Source: Ruminococcus sp. UBA4385 | GTDB taxonomy: Bacteria > Bacillota_A > Clostridia > Oscillospirales > Ruminococcaceae | DNA length: 21,018 nt | Assembly (NCBI GenBank): GCA_002391065.1 | Contig: DGRP01000026.1 | Span: 1-21,018, forward strand | Direction: 5' to 3' | In this document: positions 7,342 to 14,328 of the stretch, one piece after another | Numbering within the stretch: the first letter of the stretch is position 1 | Layout: each line of letters starts with the position of its first letter | Notes under the pieces: model-generated | Told to the model about the DNA's origin: nothing | Seen by the model: only the letters and a program-made list of their open reading frames with translations | Databases searched by the model: none | Position numbers and translations under genes: made by a program

Positions 7342-7370
7342 ATTATACACGATATCTGTGAACAAATCAA
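7342..7370 (-). promoter_or_regulatory. Promoter for the small membrane-anchored protein
   Basis: On the minus strand TTGATT (7365-7370) and TATAAT (7342-7347) are separated by 17 bases, about 30 bases before the start codon. Confidence 0.82.
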
Positions 7371-7386
7371 GTAAATGCAGCAAAAA

Positions 7387-7427
7387 AGCCATAGTGCTTC
7401 TGTCTGTAGAGCAGAAGTACTATGGCT
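7387..7427 (-). terminator. Terminator of the gatC-gatA-gatB::aspS operon
   Basis: A 16-base-pair stem pairs AGCCATAGT-G-CTTCTG (7387-7402) with CAGAAG-T-ACTATGGCT (7412-7427). On the minus strand it is followed by a run of six T, just after the fusion gene stop codon; a T-run also lies on the plus side. Confidence 0.9.
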
Positions 7428-7447
7428 TGATTTTTTGTAATTACAAC

Positions 7448-10318
7448 TTACGGTAAAAGTCTGTTTATATCTCTCGGGAACATCGAAGTCTCACGGATAT
7501 TGTTCTTGCCGAGCAGCTTCATCAGCAGTCTTTCAAGACCGATACCCAGTCCTCCGTGAGGAGGCAGCCCATATTTGTGAGCCTCAAGATAGCTTGCAAA
7601 GTCGGCAGGGTCAAGTCCCTGAGCCTTCATTTTAGCTACCTGCTCATCGTAATCGTGAATTCTCTGTCCGCCCGAGGTTATCTCCAGCCCCCTGAACAGC
7701 AGGTCGAACTTGTAGGCCTCTCTCGGGTCTTCTCTGGAGTTCATTGCATAGAACGGCGGCTTCGATGACGGGAAGTGCGTAACAAAGATGAAGTCAGAAT
7801 CGTACTTCTCCTTTGCGTACTTTCCGAGGTTTACCTCGTCCTCGGGGTCAAGGTCAAACTTCTTGCCCGTTGAATCGGCACCTCTGAGAAGCTTCAGAGC
7901 GTCTGCGAACTTGATGGACGGAATCTCCTTAATAGTCGGAACATCGGCTTCAAGTATCTTTATCTCGTTCTGATAGTTCTCCTTGATGTACTCAAAAATG
8001 CTTCTGAGCATTGCAGTCTCCATAGCCATAACATCGTACATACTGTCGATATAGCCCATCTCAAAGTCAAGACCGATATACTCGTTGATATGACGTGAGG
8101 TTGCGTGTTTTTCAGCTCTGTAAACAGGAGCGATCTCGTAAACTCTGTCAAAGAAAGCAACTGCTGTCTGCTTGTAGAACTGCGGCGACTGGTTCAGGAA
8201 AGCGTTCTTTCCGAAGTAGTCAAGTGCGAAAATGTTCGCACCGCCCTCAGCGCCCTGAGCAACTATCTTAGGTGAGTGTATCTCGGTGAAGTTCTGCTCC
8301 TGCATGAACTTGTGCATTCCGTGAACAAGACCCTCCTGCAGCTTGAAGATAGCTCTCTCATAAGGGTTCCTGAGCGATACAGCTCTGTTGTCGAGGTTTA
8401 CTTCTATTGTACAGCCAAGCTTGCCCTGAGATATTTTCAGAGGCAGCTCGGAAGCGTTAGTCGATACAAGCTGGATAGAGGACAGCTCTATCTCAAGTCC
8501 TGTAGCCTCACGCTCGTTCTCCTTGACAGTTCCCTTAACCTTTACGAAATAGCCCTCTCTGAGGCCCTCTATGCTGTCAGCACACTTGTCAGCAGAGTAA
8601 ACTGTCTGGAATACATATCTTGCAGTTCTCACATTTATGAATGCGATACTGCCCATATTTCTTATCCTGTGAACACAGCCCTCAAACTCAACCTCCTTGC
8701 CCATTGAAGCCTTAGCCTCGGCAAGAGTGAATTCCTTTATAAGCTTGTCTGTGGAGATCATAAGCATATTGCCGTCTGCTCTCGGAACAAACTTGTCGGC
8801 AGGCTCATACTTTGTGAGCTTGTCGGTTCCGATGACAGTCTCGGTCTGTTCCTCGTCAGAGCCCTTGCTGTCAGTTCTTGAAGCAGCAAACTCATCAAGC
8901 TTCTTTTCAAGCTCGGCCTTGATTATCTTAGGCGTAGCGATACCCTTGAGAGCCTTCGTACACTGCCCCATAATAAAGCCGAATACCTTTTTCTCTCCGT
9001 TTGCATACTGCTCAGCCTGAGCGCTGTTCTCGCTGAGTATGCGCTCGATCTCGGACTGAACCTTGCCCTCATCAACTGTGATGAGCATACCCTTTTCTTT
9101 TGCTATGTCCATAGGCTTTCCGCCCTGCTCGGCCATAACCCTGAAAATAGCCTTTGCATCGTTCTTTGAAACTGTCTCCTTGTCGGACATCTCAACGAGC
9201 TTTGCAATATCCTCGGCAGGGAAGCTGATATTGTCAATATCAATCTCACCGAGGTTTACACGTCTCATAAACTCACCGAGCATGAAAACGGAAACGCTCT
9301 TCGGGTCATTGTAGTGCTTGCAGGCCTCATCAAAGAAGTCGGATATCTGCTTTGACTGGATAAGGATATCGGCATCGACCTCCGAGATACCGCTTGCCAT
9401 ATATCTTGCCTTTCTGTCGGCAGGCATTTCGGGGAGCTTTGCGTGTATTTCCTCTATCTGCTGATCTGTGAGGTTCACCTGCAGTATATCAGGCTCGGGG
9501 AAGTAACGGTAGTCATTAGCATTCTCCTTAGTACGCATAGAGGTAGTCTTGTCACGGTTAGCATTGTAACGTCTTGTTTCCTGAACTACCTTCTTGCCTG
9601 CTTCAAGGAGAAGTGCCTGTCTTTTCTGCTCATACTTGATAGCACGGCCTACGCTCTTTACCGAGTTTATGTTCTTTATCTCGGCACGGGTACCGAACTC
9701 GGTCGCATCGGGTCGCATAAGAGAGATGTTTACATCGCATCTCAGTGAGCCCTGCTCCATTTTACAGTCGCAGACACCTGCGTATTTAAGCAGCAGTGCT
9801 ATCTGCTCAACATAAGCCATAGCCTCCTCTGCGGAAGCGATGTCAGGCTCGGAAACTATCTCGATAAGCGGAATACCGCATCTGTTGTAGTCGGCAAGCG
9901 ACACGCCGTTGAAGTCATCATGCACAAGCTTTCCTGCGTCCTCTTCAAGGTGGATATGGTTGATCCTTATCTTCTTTTTCTTGCCCTCTACCTCGATCTC
10001 AACTGCGCCTGCACCGATTATCGGGTAGTAAAGCTGAGAGATCTGATATGCCTTCGGCAAATCGGGGTAGAAATAGTTCTTACGGTCAAACACCGAGAAC
10101 TTGTTTATCGAGCAGCCCAGAGCAAAGCCTGCCTTGACTGCGTACTCAACTGCCGTCTGGTTGATAACAGGGAGCGTTCCGGGCATACCTGTGCAGACAG
10201 GGCAGCATCTTGTGTTGGGCGCTCCGCCGAACTCAGCCGAGCAGCCGCAGAATATCTTAGTCTTGGTGAGGAGCTCTGCGTGTATCTCCAGACCAATGAC
10301 GGTCCTCCATTTTTCCAT
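7448..10318 (-). CDS. gatB/aspS: GatB-AspRS fusion: amidotransferase subunit B joined to archaeal-type aspartyl-tRNA synthetase
   Basis: One continuous 956-residue frame holds two complete enzymes. Residues 1-477 are GatB, the tRNA-binding kinase subunit that activates Asp- or Glu-tRNA for amidation: VIGLEIHAELLTKTKIFCGC, a cysteine cluster (C24, C26, C38, C39, C42), FDRKNYFYPDLPKAYQISQ, NANRDKTTSMRTKENANDYR and a YqeY-like tail ending GIATPKIIKAELEKKLDE. Residues about 478-520 are an acidic, polar linker. Residues about 521-956 are a class II AspRS of the compact archaeal/eukaryotic kind: an N-terminal OB anticodon domain, motif 1 near 679-687, motif 2 YRAEKHATSRHINEY (733-747), motif 3 GLGIGLERL (923-931) and C-terminal MFPRDINRLLP. 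The bacterial GAD insertion is absent. His550 and Ala605 replace the Trp and Lys of discriminating enzymes, suggesting Asp-tRNA(Asn) synthesis. AAGGAGGAG precedes the ATG; gatA ends 13 bases upstream. Confidence 0.95.
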   Translation of the reverse strand: MEKWRTVIGLEIHAELLTKTKIFCGCSAEFGGAPNTRCCPVCTGMPGTLPVINQTAVEYAVKAGFALGCSINKFSVFDRKNYFYPDLPKAYQISQLYYPIIGAGAVEIEVEGKKKKIRINHIHLEEDAGKLVHDDFNGVSLADYNRCGIPLIEIVSEPDIASAEEAMAYVEQIALLLKYAGVCDCKMEQGSLRCDVNISLMRPDATEFGTRAEIKNINSVKSVGRAIKYEQKRQALLLEAGKKVVQETRRYNANRDKTTSMRTKENANDYRYFPEPDILQVNLTDQQIEEIHAKLPEMPADRKARYMASGISEVDADILIQSKQISDFFDEACKHYNDPKSVSVFMLGEFMRRVNLGEIDIDNISFPAEDIAKLVEMSDKETVSKNDAKAIFRVMAEQGGKPMDIAKEKGMLITVDEGKVQSEIERILSENSAQAEQYANGEKKVFGFIMGQCTKALKGIATPKIIKAELEKKLDEFAASRTDSKGSDEEQTETVIGTDKLTKYEPADKFVPRADGNMLMISTDKLIKEFTLAEAKASMGKEVEFEGCVHRIRNMGSIAFINVRTARYVFQTVYSADKCADSIEGLREGYFVKVKGTVKENEREATGLEIELSSIQLVSTNASELPLKISQGKLGCTIEVNLDNRAVSLRNPYERAIFKLQEGLVHGMHKFMQEQNFTEIHSPKIVAQGAEGGANIFALDYFGKNAFLNQSPQFYKQTAVAFFDRVYEIAPVYRAEKHATSRHINEYIGLDFEMGYIDSMYDVMAMETAMLRSIFEYIKENYQNEIKILEADVPTIKEIPSIKFADALKLLRGADSTGKKFDLDPEDEVNLGKYAKEKYDSDFIFVTHFPSSKPPFYAMNSREDPREAYKFDLLFRGLEITSGGQRIHDYDEQVAKMKAQGLDPADFASYLEAHKYGLPPHGGLGIGLERLLMKLLGKNNIRETSMFPRDINRLLP

Positions 10319-10331
10319 GCTGATCTCCTCC

Positions 10332-11780
10332 TTACATCTTCGGCAGCACAGGAGTAAAGCCCTGCTCGAATGCGTCTGCTGCCTTGATTATATCCTGTTC
10401 TCTGAATTTCTTTCCTATGATAGACATTCCTATCGGCATACCGTTCTTATCATATCCGCAGGTAGTGGAAATAGCAGGCAGCCCTGCGATGTTCACTGTT
10501 ACCGTGCAGATATCAGCCTGATACATTGAAACGGGGTCAGCCGTTTTCTCGGGGCTGTAAGCAACGGTCGGTGCGGTAGGTGTAAGAATGATGTCGCACT
10601 TCTCAAAGATGTCGTTATACTCTTTTCTTACGAGCTGTCTGAGTGCGAGTGCCTTTCTGTAGTAAGCGTCATAATATCCGCTTGACAGGCAGTAGTTTCC
10701 GAGAAGTATTCTTCTCTTTACCTCATCGCCGAAGCCCTCCGAGCGTGACCTTACAATCAGCTCTTCGTAGCTGTCACACTGGCGCTCGGTTCTGTGACCG
10801 TACTTGATTCCGTCATAACGTGAGAGGTTTGAAGCTGCCTCTGCGCAGGCAAGCAGATAATAGCACGATACCGCATATTTAAGTGACGGCATAGAGCAGT
10901 CTATCAGCTCAGCGCCCATAGCCTTGTATGCTTCTGCTGCTTTCATAACAGTGTCTCTTACTTCGCTGTCGATACCCTCGGCATAGAACTCCTTCGGAAC
11001 TGCTATCTTCACGCCCTTCATGCTCTCGCCAATGTTCGAGGTGAAGTCGGGCACGTCCTCTTTTGCACTTGTTCCGTCATGAATATCAAAACCGCAGATG
11101 TAATTGAGAAGTATACCGCAGTCATGAGCGTCAAGTCCGATAGCGCCTATCTGGTCGAGCGAGCTTGCGAAGGCTACCAGTCCGTAACGAGAAACTCTGC
11201 TGTAGGTAGGTTTGATACCCGTAACTCCGCAGAAGGAAGCAGGCTGTCTTATCGAGCCGCCGGTATCGGTACCGAGAGCAATAGGTGCAAGTCTTGCCGA
11301 AACAGCCGCTGCCGAGCCGCCCGAAGAGCCTCCGGGAACGCAGCCCTTGTTATAAGGGTTCACAGTCTTTGCAAAGGCAGAGGTCTGAGTTGAACCGCCC
11401 ATAGCGAATTCGTCCATAGATGTCTTGCCGAGCATAACTATATTCTGAGCGTTCAGCTTTTCCATTACTGTAGCATTATAAGGCGGGATAAAGTTTTCCA
11501 GTATCTTCGATGCGCAGGTGGTCTTTACACCCTTAGTGCAGATATTATCCTTAACTGCCACAGGTATACCTGTCAGAGCCTTAGCCTCGCCCTTGTTTAT
11601 TATTTCCTGAGCTGCTTTTGCCTGCTGCATAGCCAGCTCCTCGGTTACGGTGATGTAGCTTTTTATCTCACCGTCATATTGTTTTATCCTGTCAAAATAG
11701 CTCTTAGCAAGCTCCTCGGCGGAGAGCTCCTTGCTGTCAAGAGCCTTTCTCATATCACGCAGCTTCATATTAAGCTCCAT
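10332..11780 (-). CDS. gatA: Asp/Glu-tRNA(Asn/Gln) amidotransferase subunit A
   Basis: Glutaminase subunit of GatCAB; it releases ammonia from glutamine and passes it to GatB to amidate misacylated tRNA. The 482-residue product is an amidase-signature enzyme with a complete Ser-cisSer-Lys triad: Lys77 (GIPVAVKDN), Ser152 (PGGSSGGSAAAV) and nucleophile Ser176 (GTDTGGSIRQPASFCG), with the same spacing as in characterised GatA. The start at 11780 is preferred to a GTG at 11789 because GGAAAGGG lies eight bases before this ATG. It lies between gatC (20 bases away) and the gatB::aspS fusion (13 bases away), so the three are one operon. Confidence 0.96.
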   Translation of the reverse strand: MELNMKLRDMRKALDSKELSAEELAKSYFDRIKQYDGEIKSYITVTEELAMQQAKAAQEIINKGEAKALTGIPVAVKDNICTKGVKTTCASKILENFIPPYNATVMEKLNAQNIVMLGKTSMDEFAMGGSTQTSAFAKTVNPYNKGCVPGGSSGGSAAAVSARLAPIALGTDTGGSIRQPASFCGVTGIKPTYSRVSRYGLVAFASSLDQIGAIGLDAHDCGILLNYICGFDIHDGTSAKEDVPDFTSNIGESMKGVKIAVPKEFYAEGIDSEVRDTVMKAAEAYKAMGAELIDCSMPSLKYAVSCYYLLACAEAASNLSRYDGIKYGHRTERQCDSYEELIVRSRSEGFGDEVKRRILLGNYCLSSGYYDAYYRKALALRQLVRKEYNDIFEKCDIILTPTAPTVAYSPEKTADPVSMYQADICTVTVNIAGLPAISTTCGYDKNGMPIGMSIIGKKFREQDIIKAADAFEQGFTPVLPKM

Positions 11781-11800
11781 GTCAAACACCCTTTCCTATA

Positions 11801-12079
11801 TTACTCAACGACCTTAGGCACTACGAAGCAGTTGTTCGAGCTTACCGCATTTGAGGTTATCCTGTCTGTCTCCATAGAGGGCACAACGCTGTCGGCTCTC
11901 AGCTCAGGCAGGAATACATCGTGATTGTCCTTGTAAGCGTCATAGGTGACGTCTATCTCCTTGACTGTATCCATAAGTCCGATGATGTCAGTCATCTGAC
12001 CTGCGGTCTCTTCGAGCTTCTCGTCTGAGAACTCCAGCTTGCTGAGGTCTGCGAGATACTTTACCATTTGCATATCCAT
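11801..12079 (-). CDS. gatC: Asp/Glu-tRNA(Asn/Gln) amidotransferase subunit C
   Basis: Small subunit that wraps around and holds together GatA and GatB. The 92-residue product matches family length: KYLADLSKLEFSDEKLEE (about 7-24) is the conserved N-terminal helix region, followed by MTDIIGLMDTVKEIDV, and a C-terminal LRADSV...ITSNAVSSNNCFVVPKVVE like the usual R-D-x-V ... F-x-V-P-x-V-V ending. The ribosome binding site before 12079 is weak (no clear GGAGG), so ATG 12073 cannot be excluded. It is the first gene of the operon, about 45 bases after the predicted transcription start. Confidence 0.94.
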   Translation of the reverse strand: MDMQMVKYLADLSKLEFSDEKLEETAGQMTDIIGLMDTVKEIDVTYDAYKDNHDVFLPELRADSVVPSMETDRITSNAVSSNNCFVVPKVVE

Positions 12080-12131
12080 AACAAAGCACCATACTTTCTG
12101 AATTTTTTGGCATTCGCGCCATAACTTATAT

Positions 12132-12160
12132 ATTATACACTATTTTAAACGCTTTTGCAA
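12132..12160 (-). promoter_or_regulatory. Promoter of the gatC-gatA-gatB::aspS operon
   Basis: On the minus strand TTGCAA (12155-12160) and TATAAT (12132-12137) have a 17-base spacer. The leader before gatC is only about 45 bases, with no room for a T-box, so no tRNA-sensing control of the operon is apparent. Confidence 0.85.
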
Positions 12161-12197
12161 GTCTTTTGAGCCAGAAATCCGTTCTGTGCATTTTTTT

Positions 12198-13019
12198 TTA
12201 CAAATTGTCCTTAGCCTCAGCCCTGATATACTGGAACAGATATTGCTGAGCCACGCCCTCAATGCCTTTGGCGCAGTCGGGAAGCCCCTCGGGATAGTAC
12301 TGAGCCATTACCCTCTTTACCCACACATCAACAGGGAAGGCATCAAGCTTATGAAAACCGAACAGCAAAGCGCAGTCAGCCACCTTAGGGCCTACACCCT
12401 TTATTTTCATAAGCTCTGTTCTGGCGTCTGCCGTTGCAAGAGCGCCTATCGTCTCAGGGGAGAGCTCACCCGAATTGAATCGTGAAACAGCGTCAACTAT
12501 GTACTTAGCCCGAAATCCCGAGCGCAGATAAGCAAGGCTTTCGACAGTTTCGTCTTTCATGGCTTCAAAAGAGGGGTATCCGCCGTAATGCTCGCAAAGA
12601 CGGGATATTATAAGCTTTATTCTCGGGATATTGTTGTTCTGGCTGATGATAAAGGAGCTTACCGTTTCCCAGGGGTCCTGCCTGAGTATTCTTGTTCCGC
12701 CGAAGGCTTTCACCGCCTCGCAGAGGGTTTCATCGTCGCTCAGGCGCTCTTTTATTTCTCCGTAGTCAGTGCCGAGGTCAAAGTAGTCAAACCAGATACT
12801 TCTGAACTCATTCTCGCTTACTCCGTGCAGGCGGAAAACACCTTGCTCGGGTTCTTCGCTTATAGTCAGCTCGTGACCGAGAAAAAAGCCGTGATAGCAG
12901 TCTTCAGAGACCCTCACCCAGCGGAATGCCTGACCGCAGTCAAGCGTCTGGTCAAGGTCAAGGTCTGACTGCCTGAGTATCAGATCGTTGTTTTGAACAA
13001 AAAAGTCTGTAATATTCAT
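12198..13019 (-). CDS. ogg: OGG1-type 8-oxoguanine DNA glycosylase/AP lyase
   Basis: Base-excision repair enzyme that removes 8-oxoguanine and nicks the abasic site; 273 residues. The order is an N-terminal OGG domain (about 5-110, LDQTLDCGQAFRWVRV), then a helix-hairpin-helix/GPD fold: SFIISQNNNIPRI (122-134), the hairpin LMKIKGVGPKVADCALLFG (203-221) with catalytic Lys212, and catalytic Asp231 in FPVDVWVKR. The Lys-to-Asp distance of 19 equals that of human OGG1 (Lys249, Asp268). It is homologous to the eukaryotic enzyme rather than to MutM/Fpg; such OGG1 forms are known in Clostridia. No clear terminator is seen downstream. It is divergent from the DUF6062-like gene. Confidence 0.93.
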   Translation of the reverse strand: MNITDFFVQNNDLILRQSDLDLDQTLDCGQAFRWVRVSEDCYHGFFLGHELTISEEPEQGVFRLHGVSENEFRSIWFDYFDLGTDYGEIKERLSDDETLCEAVKAFGGTRILRQDPWETVSSFIISQNNNIPRIKLIISRLCEHYGGYPSFEAMKDETVESLAYLRSGFRAKYIVDAVSRFNSGELSPETIGALATADARTELMKIKGVGPKVADCALLFGFHKLDAFPVDVWVKRVMAQYYPEGLPDCAKGIEGVAQQYLFQYIRAEAKDNL

Positions 13020-13038
13020 AAAATTTTCTCATTTCCTC

Positions 13039-13067
13039 TTGCAATTTTCCGATAAACCTATTATACT
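13039..13067 (+). promoter_or_regulatory. Promoter for the DUF6062-like gene
   Basis: The -35 box TTGCAA (13039-13044) and -10 box TATACT (13062-13067) have a 17-base spacer, about 55 bases before the start codon. Its -10 box overlaps that of the opposing ogg promoter. Confidence 0.65.
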
Positions 13068-13088
13068 ATAAGGGGCGGTATTTTTCAA
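13060..13088 (-). promoter_or_regulatory. Promoter for ogg
   Basis: On the minus strand TTGAAA (13083-13088) and TATAAT (13060-13065) have a 17-base spacer, about 40 bases before the ogg start codon. The -10 hexamer shares four bases with the plus-strand -10 hexamer at 13062-13067. Confidence 0.82.
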
Positions 13089-13120
13089 GTACCCCCTCAA
13101 AGAGATGCGGAGGTGCCTAA

Positions 13121-13804
13121 ATGAGAGAAAGTCTGCTGACTATCCCTGTTACGGATATATTTGAGCCTAAATGCGGCTGTCCTATCTGCCTGCTGAGAGA
13201 TACGCTGGAGCAGAGAACGGTAGAATACATAATGGGAGCAGCCATGATGGAGCCCGACGTCAGGATAGAGACTAATAAGCTGGGCTTCTGCAAGACCCAT
13301 TTTGAGCAGATGAGAGCCTGCAAAAACAGGCTGTCGCTGGCGCTTATGCTGCAGTCTCACTTGCAGAGTATGCAGAAAAACATCTTCACAAGGCAGTCGA
13401 TATTTGAGAACAAAAAGGCCAAGCAGAAAAAGGTCTCGGCGGTGAATTCCACCTGCTTTGTGTGCTCTAAGATCGACTGGGGAATGTCACGCATACTTGT
13501 GACGCTGTTTGAGATGTACGTTCAGCAGAGAGATTTCCGTGAGCTTTTTGACCAACAGGAGATGCTCTGCCTGCCTCATTATGACCTTCTGGTGTCGCTT
13601 TGCTCGGAGAGTATGGATAAAAAGTATCAGAAAATGTTCATTGATGCCTGCACCAAGCTGACAGAGAAGTACCTCGATGAGCTTGAAAAAGACGTTTCCC
13701 ACTACTGCAAGATGTATGACTACCGCAACACGGGCGCAGACGCTGACTGGGGCAACTCCAAGGATTCAATAGAGCGTTCGATAAAATTCCTGACAACCCG
13801 CTGA
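13121..13804 (+). CDS. DUF6062-like cysteine-rich protein of unknown function
   Basis: A 227-residue cytosolic protein that resembles the uncharacterised DUF6062 family of Firmicutes (recalled from pattern, not searched). Two similar metal-site-like modules are visible. The first is Cys20-x2-Cys23 (CGCPICLL) with Cys57-x2-His60 (GFCKTHF). The second is Cys112-x2-Cys115 (CFVCSK) with Cys150-x2-His153 (LCLPHY). The gap between the two halves is nearly the same, 33 and 34 residues, suggesting a duplicated zinc-binding fold. Other landmarks are EYIMGAAMMEPDVRIETNK (35-53) and a charged helical stretch between the modules. No membrane segment or catalytic signature is seen. A GGAGGTG ribosome binding site supports the start. 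No role can be assigned. Confidence 0.85.
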   Translation: MRESLLTIPVTDIFEPKCGCPICLLRDTLEQRTVEYIMGAAMMEPDVRIETNKLGFCKTHFEQMRACKNRLSLALMLQSHLQSMQKNIFTRQSIFENKKAKQKKVSAVNSTCFVCSKIDWGMSRILVTLFEMYVQQRDFRELFDQQEMLCLPHYDLLVSLCSESMDKKYQKMFIDACTKLTEKYLDELEKDVSHYCKMYDYRNTGADADWGNSKDSIERSIKFLTTR

Positions 13805-14328
13805 AGGCATTTTCTGGAATTTTCGTTACAAACGGTTACATTTTCGTAAATGGCTGTCGAAGTGATTCAGGGAAGTTTTCCGGACAGTTAAATCAATGCC
13901 CGACACTATTACGCAATAAGCGATTATCTGTACAAAATATTGTACAGTGAACATATTTCGGAGTCGGTTTTTGTCAAACAAAATCGGAACAGCCCTTAAA
14001 GCCCGAAAAGTACGAGCTTTGCAGATGAGCCGATTATCAAAATATGACTGAGTTTATAAAATATTCACAATTGTAACCACTTGGATTCGGTTTTCGGACA
14101 AGCCCTTGTCAAGAAAACTTTTTATGAATTGGTGGCGGACCTCTTTCAACAGCCTTGAAATGCCGAAAAATCGGTTAGTTTTCAACGCTTTCAACAGGTT
14201 TTTCAACACAAATTGTTACCGAAAATTCGGTTTTCAACTTTTTCTGTTGAAATGTTGAATACTTTTCCTCGCCGAGCCAATAATAGCTGTAAATTAACTG
14301 TTATTGGGAAAAGAGGTATTTTCAGGAA
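13805..14328. other. 524-base noncoding region with palindromes and degenerate repeats
   Basis: No credible frame is found on either strand. Contents include a 20-base inverted repeat, CTGTACAA-AATA-TTGTACAG (13928-13947); two related blocks, TCGGTTTTTGTCA near 13974 and TCGGTTTTCGGACAAGCCCTTG near 14088; CGATTATC at 13921 and again near 14033; and several TTTTCAAC / TTTCAACA copies at about 14147-14260. An inverted repeat CCAATAATAG / CTGTTATTGG (14277-14286, 14298-14307) precedes the next gene. No tRNA, rRNA, CRISPR or insertion sequence is recognisable. It may be a decayed gene, a regulatory region or an unrecognised RNA. Confidence 0.6.

Noticed and set aside
8750..8890. The gatB-aspS fusion as a sequencing or assembly artefact
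   Set aside because: Both halves are complete, the linker keeps one frame with native-like composition, and gatC and gatA precede it in normal operon order; a missing stop codon from an error would not give such a long clean linker. Only re-sequencing or relatives can exclude it fully.
12080..12131. T-box leader sensing tRNA(Asn) before gatC
   Set aside because: The predicted leader is about 45 bases, far too short for a T-box, and no terminator or T-box sequence is visible.
13805..14328. CRISPR array or insertion sequence remnant
   Set aside because: Repeats are short and degenerate, with no regular spacers, no transposase fragment and no matched terminal inverted repeats or target duplications.
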